NCBI GenBank assembly: GCA_903835325.1 | Contig: CAILMU010000091.1 | Coordinates: 1 to 11,211 of the forward strand | Direction: 5' to 3' | DNA length: 11,211 bases | Origin: an uncultured Microcaldota archaeon | GTDB taxonomy: Archaea; Micrarchaeota; Micrarchaeia; Anstonellales; Bilamarchaeaceae | Shown here: positions 1 to 4,790 of the stretch, piece after piece | How the letters are laid out: each line of letters begins with the position of its first letter | How positions within the stretch are numbered: position 1 is the stretch's first letter | Notes under the pieces: generated by a model | Told to the model about the DNA's origin: nothing | What the model saw: only the letters and a program-made list of their open reading frames with translations | Databases searched by the model: none | Position numbers and translations under genes: made by a program

Positions 1-1
1 C

Positions 2-214
2 GCCCCCAACCCCGGGCACCTGATAATCGCGAAAAGGACCGGCGACACCATGGACGTGCATTATTCACGGATACCGAAGAATACGCATTCAAACGGCTTC
101 CACCTTGAAGGCGACAAGGAGATGTTCGGGGATATGGAGCTGATTAAAACAGGAGAGACGCCCTTGGAAGTCAGGGCCGTAAGAACGCCGCATATTCTCA
201 GTGGCTCGCGCTGA
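2..214 (+). CDS. C-terminal fragment of an unrecognised protein
   Basis: An open frame enters from the left edge and ends at TGA 212-214, leaving about 70 residues of the C-terminus (ending HILSGSR). Codon choice (AGG, ATA, GCG, AAG, CCG) matches the clear genes of the window, which is why I take it as coding although it is cut by the window edge. The visible part is polar and mixed (GDTMDVHYSRIPKNTHSNGF is typical), without membrane segments, cysteines or a motif I recognise. It converges on the minus-strand gene ending at 286. The 71 bp between them are A-rich and probably serve as terminator for the opposite gene. No function can be proposed. Confidence 0.6.
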   Translation, partial: APNPGHLIIAKRTGDTMDVHYSRIPKNTHSNGFHLEGDKEMFGDMELIKTGETPLEVRAVRTPHILSGSR

Positions 215-263
215 AAGAAAGGAAAATGAGGAAAGACGCTCGTTCTGGGAAAACAGAAAGTGG

Positions 264-284
264 AAAAAACAAAAAGCGAAAAAA
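264..284 (-). terminator. oligo-T terminator of the 286-1470 gene
   Basis: On the minus strand, immediately after the stop codon of the 286-1470 gene, come three T-runs (TTTTTT 284-279, TTTTT 275-271, TTTTTT 269-264). Archaeal RNA polymerase is known to terminate at such oligo-T stretches without a hairpin. Inferred from sequence only. Confidence 0.5.
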
Positions 285-285
285 T

Positions 286-1470
286 CTATTTCATCGCCAC
301 GAACGTGAAGGTCACAGTAGGCATATCCAGAAGCTGCGCAAGAGTCTTCCCCCCGGCGCCGCTGGGCTGCGAATTTAGGATATTCGGCGGGTAGAGGCCC
401 CTGTCCAGGATAAGGCCTTTGTTGATGGCATAGATTCGGTCGTCCTCTTTTTTCGTCAACGAACCAGGGAGCATGATATCTTGATGCTCGCGCTTCCTCA
501 ATATGTCGGTCAGTTCGCTGGCAGGGATCCTCAGTGTCCCGATATATTCTTTGTTCGGGCCTTCTTTGGCGTATACGCGTATCTCGTACATCTGCTCTCT
601 TGTTTCTCCCGGCGGGAGCGCGGATGATTTCGTGCCGAATTTTAGCATGGCTTCGGCAGCCTCCTTGTATTGGGCTTCCGTCTCGTACGACCCTTTAGGG
701 CCTTTGACCTTTGTCTCGGCACCGGCAGATGCTTCCCAGCGGGCGACTTTCAGCTCCCGGACCTCGCCTCTCTGCTCCGGCGCCTTCTCCTCCTCTTCGC
801 GCCTCGGTTTCTCCTTGGCAAACGGGGTCATGGCCATGCGCGGTTCGCCGGGTTTTGTCTCTTTGGTCTCTGCTTGAGCCATGCGTATAGAAGGCGCTTT
901 CGCGACATGCGTCCTCCGCGGTTGTATCGTCTCCTCGGGCATAATAGTGGTTATGCCTTTTCTCTTGGTTCCGCTCAGGGCTTCGGTGCTCTCCTGGTCT
1001 ATCCGGCCAAGGGCTGCCTGGTCCTCTTGGCTCACGGCGGATTTCCTTTTCTGGGCGACCGGCTGGGGCTGAACGACGGTTTCGCCGGGAATCTCCTGGG
1101 CTGGCCCTTTCCTTGGCACCGGCCCGCTCATCTCAGGCGAGGCTGCCCCCCACGCGTTCCGAACATCTGCATCCAGCTGCTTCTCATCTTCCATGCGGCC
1201 CCGGATATTTCCCTGGAGCTGGCTCATGTTTTTGAGCCCGTTGGTCAGAAGCGTGTTGCGGAGCACCTCGACATCGTTGAAATCTATCCTCTGCGCTTTC
1301 ATCATGTTCCATTGGTCTGGCCTGAGCCCGCCTCGGGTGTATTCGAGAGCCATCGAAAGGAGCGTCTCGGCCTGCGGCTTCGTGTAGCCCAAGGTCCGGA
1401 TATTCTCTGTCAGAAAAACAGCGCCGCTCTTCGTCTCCAGCTCTTTCATCGCTTGGTCAGCCATAATCAT
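286..1470 (-). CDS. unrecognised protein with disordered K/E/P-rich middle
   Basis: This protein of about 394 residues matches no family I recognise. Roughly the first 110 residues look helical (LTENIRTLGYTKPQAETLLS, then LRNTLLTNGLKNMSQLQ). Residues about 115-260 are low-complexity, rich in Lys, Glu, Pro, Gln and Arg, and probably disordered. The last 130 residues look globular again, with alternating beta-like stretches (YEIRVYAKEG, KEYIGTLRIPASELTDILRK) and a C-terminus ending TVTFTFVAMK. There is no signal peptide, membrane segment or cysteine pattern. The start is ambiguous: TTG 1473, ATG 1470 and ATG 1464 are in frame. I chose ATG 1470; a weak purine-rich GGGGAT lies just upstream. The gene is divergent from purP and may share its promoter region. 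A linker- or scaffold-type protein with two ordered ends is a reasonable inference, nothing more. Confidence 0.75.
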   Translation of the reverse strand: MIMADQAMKELETKSGAVFLTENIRTLGYTKPQAETLLSMALEYTRGGLRPDQWNMMKAQRIDFNDVEVLRNTLLTNGLKNMSQLQGNIRGRMEDEKQLDADVRNAWGAASPEMSGPVPRKGPAQEIPGETVVQPQPVAQKRKSAVSQEDQAALGRIDQESTEALSGTKRKGITTIMPEETIQPRRTHVAKAPSIRMAQAETKETKPGEPRMAMTPFAKEKPRREEEEKAPEQRGEVRELKVARWEASAGAETKVKGPKGSYETEAQYKEAAEAMLKFGTKSSALPPGETREQMYEIRVYAKEGPNKEYIGTLRIPASELTDILRKREHQDIMLPGSLTKKEDDRIYAINKGLILDRGLYPPNILNSQPSGAGGKTLAQLLDMPTVTFTFVAMK

Positions 1471-1512
1471 CAATCCCCATTTTTTCCCGCCCCTTTCCCC
1501 AAGGTTGGCGGC

Positions 1513-1543
1513 TAATTATCCACGACGGCAACGTTTTTTAAAT
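1513..1543. promoter_or_regulatory. divergent promoter region, purP / unrecognised gene
   Basis: TTTTTTAAA at 1534-1542 is centred about 26 bp before the purP ATG at 1564, the archaeal TATA-box distance from a transcription start. purP mRNA would therefore be leaderless, and indeed no Shine-Dalgarno precedes it. Read on the other strand the same stretch is ATTTAAAAAA, and a second AT-rich box (GATAATTAG, 1513-1521) lies closer to the minus-strand gene. Either could drive that gene. The purP box is well supported by position, the minus-strand assignment less so. Confidence 0.6.
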
Positions 1544-1563
1544 GACCGCGCTCAAAACCTAAT

Positions 1564-2604
1564 ATGCTCCAGCGGGACAAGGTAGAGGACATATTATCCG
1601 ATTACAAGGGGTTCAAGATAGCGACGATATGCTCGCACTCCTCCCTCCAGATATTCAAAGGCGCGCGCGAGGAAGGGATAAAGACGATCGGGATAGTGCA
1701 ACGGGACAAGCGCAAGCTGTACGAATCTTTCCCCTTGGGCTGCCCGGACGAATTCATCGAGGTCGACAGCTACCGCGACATCCCGGCCGAGAAACTGGTG
1801 GAGAAAGAGGCGATAATCATACCGCACGGCTCCTTCGTTGAGTATGTCGGCGAGGAATTCGACGATTTGGAGGTCCCGATATACGGCAACCGGGCGAGCA
1901 TCTCGTATGAACGGAGCCGCGAGAGGATGCTGGAATGGATAAAGAAATCCGGCATCAAGACCCCGCGCCTGTACAAACCAGAGGAGATAGACGGGCCGGT
2001 CATGGTGAAGTTCCCGGGCGCCAAAGGCGGACGGGGATACATAATCGTGCGCTCGGAGAAGGAGTTCAGGGAGCGCGTTAAGGAGAAGCAGTACATCATC
2101 CAGGAATTCCTTATCGGCGTGCGCGCTTATCCGCATTTCTTCTTCAGCCCTATGGAGAAACTCGGCTACAAGACAAGGGAAGGCTGGATAGAGCTCCTGG
2201 GAGTGGATAGAAGGGTGGAGAGCAGCGCCGATGAGATAGCGAGGGCATTCTCTCTCGGCATGTCCCCGAAGATGACTTTCACGGTGATAGGGAACGAGCC
2301 GCTCGTCCTGCGCGAATCGCTCCTTTCGGATTACATGGAGATCGGGCGCAAGATAAGCGAGAAATCGTTCGACCTCTTCGGCGGGCTGTTCGGCCCGTAC
2401 TGCGTGGAGACGATAATCACTGAAGAGCTCGAGATATACGCTTTCGAGGTGAGCGCGAGGATCGTCGCCGGGACGAACGTGTTCCCCGAGGGCTCGCCTT
2501 ACTCGGTCTACTACTATGACAAGCCGATGAGCGTCGGGAAAAGAATAGCGCGCGAACTGAAGATGGCCGCCAGGAAGAAGAGGCTGGCCGAGATTGTGTT
2601 CTAG
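1564..2604 (+). CDS. purP: PurP, FAICAR synthetase (formate-AICAR ligase)
   Basis: PurP is the archaeal ATP-grasp ligase that uses ATP and free formate to formylate AICAR to FAICAR, the penultimate step of IMP synthesis. It replaces the folate-dependent step of PurH. The 346-residue length fits the family (about 340-360). Family-like stretches are IATICSHSSLQIFKGAREEG (19-38), the ATP-grasp central segment GPVMVKFPGAKGGRGYIIV (144-162), GVRAYPHFFFSPM (185-197), ELLGVDRR (210-217) and the metal-binding FEVSARIVAGTN (294-305). ATG 1564 is preferred because a TATA-like box lies about 26 bp upstream, implying a leaderless message. uppS follows after 24 bp on the same strand, so the two are probably co-transcribed. 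The pathway link between purine and polyprenol synthesis is only one of shared transcription. The reading frame is intact and no intron is visible in this gene. Confidence 0.93.
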   Translation: MLQRDKVEDILSDYKGFKIATICSHSSLQIFKGAREEGIKTIGIVQRDKRKLYESFPLGCPDEFIEVDSYRDIPAEKLVEKEAIIIPHGSFVEYVGEEFDDLEVPIYGNRASISYERSRERMLEWIKKSGIKTPRLYKPEEIDGPVMVKFPGAKGGRGYIIVRSEKEFRERVKEKQYIIQEFLIGVRAYPHFFFSPMEKLGYKTREGWIELLGVDRRVESSADEIARAFSLGMSPKMTFTVIGNEPLVLRESLLSDYMEIGRKISEKSFDLFGGLFGPYCVETIITEELEIYAFEVSARIVAGTNVFPEGSPYSVYYYDKPMSVGKRIARELKMAARKKRLAEIVF

Positions 2605-2615
2605 ATACAGGAAAA

Positions 2616-2621
2616 GGAGGT
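2616..2621 (+). promoter_or_regulatory. strong Shine-Dalgarno deciding the uppS start
   Basis: GGAGGT at 2616-2621 lies 7 nt before ATG 2629. It matches the archaeal anti-SD and fixes the start of uppS exon 1. This contrasts with leaderless purP and fits an internal cistron in an operon. The rival ATG at 2672 has no such site. Confidence 0.75.
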
Positions 2622-2628
2622 CCGATTG

Positions 2629-3352
2629 ATGGAAGGGGGAAAAGTGCCTAAGCATATCGCCATTATCCCGGATGGAAAATAACGGTCCCAAACCGTTATC
2701 CATTAACCGGAGATGGGCCGAGCGTGAAGGCATCGGCAAGGAAGAGGGCTACGCCACAGGAATCCGCAAGATAGGCGACGTGCTGAAATGGTGCAAGGAA
2801 TTCGATGTCACCATGCTTACCATGTGGGGATTCTCCATGGACAACTTCAAGCGCGACCAGTATGAGGTCCAGACGCTGTTCGGACTTTTCAAGGAGAACC
2901 TGAAGAAAGCGATAGACAGCGACGACCGGAACAAGACCGAGATGAGGGTCAGGTTTTATGGGAGGATACATCTTTTTCCGCCTGAGATACAGAAGATGAT
3001 AAAGATGGCTGAGCAGAACGCTGGCGGTCCGGACGCGAAATACCAGCTGAACCTCCTCTTGTCTTATGGCGGGAGAGAAGAAATCGTCGATGCAGTAAAC
3101 GAGATAATAGCGCAAGGCATCAAGAAGGTGGACGAAAAGGCGATAAGCGATCATCTTTATACGCGCGATGTCCCGGACCCGGATCTGATAATCCGCACAT
3201 CCGGCGAGCAGAGGCTGTCGGGCCTGATGCCGTGGCAGAGCTGTTATTCCGAGTTCTATTTCTGCCCGAAACTGTGGCCCGATTTCTCGAAAGAGGATTT
3301 CCAGGACGCACTCAGGGTATACGAGCACAGGACGCGGAGATTCGGGAAATAG
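2629..3352 (+). CDS. uppS: UppS/cis-prenyltransferase, split by a BHB intron
   Basis: This is a cis-prenyltransferase of the undecaprenyl diphosphate synthase family. It condenses isopentenyl diphosphate units in cis to make the long polyprenyl carrier for glycan and S-layer glycosylation at the membrane. Exon 1 (2629-2677) encodes MEGGKVPKHIAIIPDG; exon 2 (2706-3352) continues RRWAEREGIGKEEGYATG to the stop. Joining them at the 28-nt intron restores the signature DGNRRW with its catalytic Asp, giving 231 residues, slightly short for the family (about 230-260). Further family marks are LTMWGFSMDNFKR, LLLSYGGREEIVDAVNEI, DPDLIIRTSGEQRLS and the C-terminal WQSCYSEFYFCPKLWPDF. The start rests on GGAGGT 7 nt upstream. 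Without splicing, frame 1 stops at TAA 2680 after MEGGKVPKHIAIIPDGK. An ATG at 2672 opens the exon 2 frame through the intron but lacks the catalytic Asp. An automatic caller would probably choose that wrong start. Confidence 0.92.
2678..2705 (+). other. 28-nt archaeal BHB intron in uppS pre-mRNA
   Basis: The motif can be read directly. The outer helix is CCGG 2668-2671 with CCGG 2707-2710. The central 4-bp helix is ATGG 2672-2675 with CCAT 2700-2703. The 5' bulge is AAA 2676-2678 and the 3' bulge TAA 2704-2706. The inner stem is ATAACGGT 2679-2686 with ACCGTTAT 2692-2699, around a CCCAA loop. The tRNA splicing endonuclease is known to cut between the second and third bulge nucleotides, here 2677|2678 and 2705|2706. 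The joined codons are GAT GGA AAC CGG AGA TGG, exactly D-G-N-R-R-W. The intron length is not a multiple of three and the intron contains in-frame TAA codons, so retention destroys the protein. A chance insertion or sequencing error would not carry this geometry. Confidence 0.93.
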
Positions 3353-3381
3353 ATACTGAAAAAGTGCGAAGATGGCATCCA

Positions 3382-3390
3382 TTATAAAAG
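3382..3390 (+). promoter_or_regulatory. TATA box of tRNA-Phe
   Basis: TTATAAAAG is centred about 30 bp upstream of the first tRNA nucleotide (3416). That places transcription start around 3411, with a leader of a few bases, as is usual for archaeal tRNA genes. It suggests the tRNA is transcribed independently of purP-uppS. Confidence 0.65.
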
Positions 3391-3445
3391 ATATCCCAAT
3401 AATTTCTTATCATAAGCCACGGTAGCTCAGTTGGCAGAGCACACC

Positions 3446-3486
3446 TGATTCTTTTAGGCCTTTTTATTACTAAAAGAATCTGTGAA
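3446..3486 (+). other. 41-nt noncanonical tRNA intron (position 30/31), perfect BHB
   Basis: The central helix is CACA 3440-3443 with TGTG 3481-3484. The 5' bulge is CCT 3444-3446, cut CC|T, and the 3' bulge is AAG 3485-3487, cut AA|G. The inner stem is an 11-bp perfect repeat, GATTCTTTTAG 3447-3457 with CTAAAAGAATC 3470-3480, around a 12-nt loop. Removal joins CACC to G, completing the anticodon stem CACCG. The BHB-predicted cuts agree with the cuts needed for a correct tRNA, two independent lines. The 5' exon strand of the central helix comes from the end of the D-stem (C3440) to position 28, so this precursor fold competes with the mature D and anticodon arms. Confidence 0.9.
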
Positions 3487-3493
3487 GCTGAAG

Positions 3494-3514
3494 TATCCAA
3501 CCGGGTAGCCGGAA
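3494..3514 (+). other. 21-nt tRNA intron at canonical position 37/38, relaxed BHB
   Basis: Deleting 3494-3514 gives loop CTGAAG+A followed by CGGTG, the expected tRNA-Phe. The inner stem is TATCC 3494-3498 with GGGTA 3503-3507. The 3' side AA|A (3513-3515) is a good 3-nt bulge. The central helix, however, has only C-G, U-G and G-C pairs (3488-3490 with 3510-3512), and the 5' side is a small internal loop rather than a clean 3-nt bulge. The splice boundaries rest mainly on the mature tRNA requirement; a one-base shift would put A instead of G at position 37. Confidence 0.8.
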
Positions 3515-3551
3515 ACGGTGGGGTCGCTTGTTCAAATCAGGCCCGTGGCAA

Positions 3552-3556
3552 TTTTT
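3552..3556 (+). terminator. T5 tract directly after tRNA-Phe
   Basis: TTTTT starts two bases after the discriminator base, a usual place for archaeal tRNA termination by oligo-T. Read-through would reach the hairpins and the T8 tract downstream. Confidence 0.45.
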
Positions 3557-3597
3557 CTTCTGTCACTCCAGCAGACCTAGGAAGGCTGCAGGAAAAA

Positions 3598-3640
3598 TTG
3601 CCAGCCATGACCGAAGGTCATGCAATGGCAAATTTTTTTT
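3598..3640 (+). terminator. hairpin plus T8, tRNA trailer terminator or small RNA end
   Basis: CATGACC 3606-3612 pairs with GGTCATG 3616-3622 around GAA. An outer helix TTGCCA 3598-3603 pairs with TGGCAA 3626-3631, directly followed by a T8 tract to 3640. The form is that of an intrinsic terminator. The GAAAAATTGCC strand (3592-3602) can instead pair perfectly with GGCAATTTTTC (3547-3557) at the tRNA 3' end, so two folds exclude each other. Confidence 0.55.
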
Positions 3641-3801
3641 AAAAATAGCGGGATAACCTCATTCCTCCAAAAACGAAAACCATTTATATTCTCTCCAATT
3701 ATAACAGAATAACAATACAGCCAGCCTCCGCAAGCTCGAAAGCGATTTGATGAAAAATTTCCTTCGCCCGAGCCCGGAGAGTTTGCAATAAGGGTAGAAA
3801 T
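3641..3801 (+). promoter_or_regulatory. leader/promoter region of the 3802 gene
   Basis: TTTATATT at 3683-3690 is the best TATA candidate on the plus strand and would start transcription near 3711, about 90 nt before ATG 3802. The leader contains a 13-codon ORF from ATG 3750 to TAA 3789 (MKNFLRPSPESLQ), whose frame is open back to 3705. Whether it is translated cannot be told. AGGG at 3791-3794 sits 7 nt before ATG 3802 as a weak Shine-Dalgarno. Nothing else is recognised here. Confidence 0.4.
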
Positions 3802-4164
3802 ATGAGATTCAACGACAGCAGCTGCTCAATGATGATGATGCGCGCGCCGGCGCCGGGACAAGCGAAAAGGCCATCGATGAGGATACGGATAAGCACGCCC
3901 CCTGGGGCGAACGCATTGGACGGCCCCAAACCGCTTCTTGAGCAGGAATATGTGAGATGCGCTTTCCATGACCCGAAAAACGCGATAGTGAAAAGGAGCA
4001 CGGGCGAACCCATGGATGAGGGCCTTATGAGGAAGACGGGGTTCCTGTTCGTTTCGCATGGATTGTGCGGACCATGCGCGAAGAGGATTGATAGCGAAAT
4101 CGATTCCATCCCGCCGCTTGGAGGCCCGGATGGTTTCGGAAGGCTCAATCCGAACATGAAATAA
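3802..4164 (+). CDS. unrecognised 120-aa protein with CxxC motif
   Basis: The codon use of this 120-residue frame (AGG, ATA, AAG, GCG and CCG preferred) matches neighbouring genes, and it is favoured over the overlapping minus-strand frame. The first 40 residues are basic, Met- and Pro-rich and look disordered (SCSMMMMRAPAPGQAKRPSM). The rest has EYVRCAFHDPKNAIVKRS, then GFLFVSHGLCGPCAKRIDSE and a Gly/Pro-rich tail. Cysteines in YVRC and LCGPC, with His in AFHDP and SHGLC, could bind a metal; CGPC also resembles a thioredoxin active site, but no thioredoxin fold is evident. It converges on the hydrolase gene ending at 4193. The start rests on the first ATG and a weak AGGG. I do not recognise the family. 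Confidence 0.65.
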   Translation: MRFNDSSCSMMMMRAPAPGQAKRPSMRIRISTPPGANALDGPKPLLEQEYVRCAFHDPKNAIVKRSTGEPMDEGLMRKTGFLFVSHGLCGPCAKRIDSEIDSIPPLGGPDGFGRLNPNMK

Positions 4165-4192
4165 GAATTGCTCAGCGGGCCATTGATCATTA

Positions 4193-4747
4193 TCATTCGA
4201 TTTCTTTTATTATTTCCAAGAGCCTCGGATAACTGGTGAATCCCGAACCTTCGTTTATATGCCCCGCGTTGTGCTCGATGATGAGTTTCGCCTCGAGCAT
4301 CTTCGCCAATCGCTCGCCTTCCTCCAGTTTGATGTACGGGTCGTCGTCAGAATTTATGATGGCAAAGCCGCCGGATTTCTGTTTTATCTTTTTCCAATCG
4401 AACGGTTTGTCGACGAAGCCTTTTATCTCGGGGATTCCGAGATCCTTGCCGAATCCAGCTACCAATATCACTTTTTTCGCGCGCTCGGTCCCATCGAAAC
4501 TTTCAAGGAGTCGCAAAATCGTGGGGCATCCGAGCGAATGGCCTATCAGGACCCAATCGTCTTTTTTTTCAAAACATCCGACTTCGTCCCGGATTGTCGC
4601 GAGCCATCGCTCGGGTTTTGGAGTATTCGTGTCTGGAAAATCTGGCGAACGGACGTCGTGCCCTTGTTTCCGCAGTTCATCCTGGAGCCATCCGCTCCAG
4701 CAGCTGCGCCCGTCGCCTCCCCAGCAATGGAAAAGAAAGAATCTCAT
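4193..4747 (-). CDS. RBBP9/YdeN-like alpha/beta serine hydrolase
   Basis: This 184-residue protein from ATG 4747 fits the RBBP9/YdeN family, small cytoplasmic alpha/beta hydrolases of about 185 residues. The first strand and oxyanion region are MRFFLFHCWGG. The nucleophile elbow is GHSLG (69-73, Ser71). The acid lies in NSDDDPYI (132-139) and the catalytic His in AGHIN (His163), so the triad is complete. The natural substrate is unknown for most of this family; serine hydrolase or esterase activity is all that can be stated. An in-frame TTG at 4768 would add seven residues (LAIAST before Met), but family alignment favours ATG 4747. A weak AT-rich box (GGTAATAAT, 4771-4779) lies about 28 bp upstream, so the mRNA may be leaderless. 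It follows the zincin gene in the same direction after 43 bp. Confidence 0.85.
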   Translation of the reverse strand: MRFFLFHCWGGDGRSCWSGWLQDELRKQGHDVRSPDFPDTNTPKPERWLATIRDEVGCFEKKDDWVLIGHSLGCPTILRLLESFDGTERAKKVILVAGFGKDLGIPEIKGFVDKPFDWKKIKQKSGGFAIINSDDDPYIKLEEGERLAKMLEAKLIIEHNAGHINEGSGFTSYPRLLEIIKEIE

Positions 4748-4770
4748 CGTAGATGCTATCGCAAGCAAAG

Positions 4771-4779
4771 ATTATTACC
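4771..4779 (-). promoter_or_regulatory. possible TATA box of the serine hydrolase
   Basis: Minus-strand GGTAATAAT is centred about 28 bp before ATG 4747, in the short gap after the zincin stop. It is a weak match, supported by position only; co-transcription with the zincin gene is the alternative. Confidence 0.3.
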
Positions 4780-4790
4780 GCTTTGCCGGT

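Larger units (their letters stand above)
3416..3550 (+). tRNA. tRNA-Phe(GAA) with two introns
   Basis: Three exons, 3416-3445, 3487-3493 and 3515-3550, assemble into a 73-nt tRNA-Phe. The acceptor stem is GCCACGG (3416-3422) with CCGTGGC (3543-3549) and discriminator A 3550; CCA is not encoded. The D-arm is GCTC-AGTTGGCA-GAGC. The anticodon stem CACCG:CGGTG is perfect only after splicing, and the anticodon loop becomes CTGAAGA (anticodon GAA, G37). The variable loop is GGGTC. The T-arm is GCTTG-TTCAAAT-CAGGC with one G-U pair. The GTCGCT-GTTCAAATC-GGCCCG pattern is typical of archaeal tRNA-Phe. Before splicing, exon 1 runs into GATTC, which could mislead a tRNA finder. One intron is noncanonical (30/31) and the other canonical (37/38). 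Confidence 0.93.

Noticed and set aside
670..1515. 281-aa plus-strand frame opposite the 286-1470 gene
   Set aside because: Arg/Leu/Phe/Gly-rich shadow composition; the minus-strand frame has normal protein composition and a promoter.
2629..2710. uppS as a frameshifted pseudogene or sequencing error
   Set aside because: The 28-nt insertion carries a complete BHB motif and its removal restores DGNRRW exactly; the rest of the gene is intact.
1594..2739. 381-aa antisense frame over purP
   Set aside because: Shadow of a highly conserved purP; Arg/Leu/His-rich composition typical of antisense frames in GC-rich genes.
2672..3352. uppS starting at ATG 2672 as a normal uninterrupted gene
   Set aside because: It lacks the catalytic Asp region and any Shine-Dalgarno, and its first 12 residues are exon 1 out of frame and intron sequence.
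3442..3460. tRNA read as Glu/other from GATTC after the D-arm, or as a degenerate tRNA
   Set aside because: That reading gives no U33 and no matching anticodon stem; removing two introns gives a perfect tRNA-Phe.
3699..4196. 165-aa minus-strand frame opposite the CxxC gene
   Set aside because: Codon choice favours the plus strand; no promoter or family match on the minus side.
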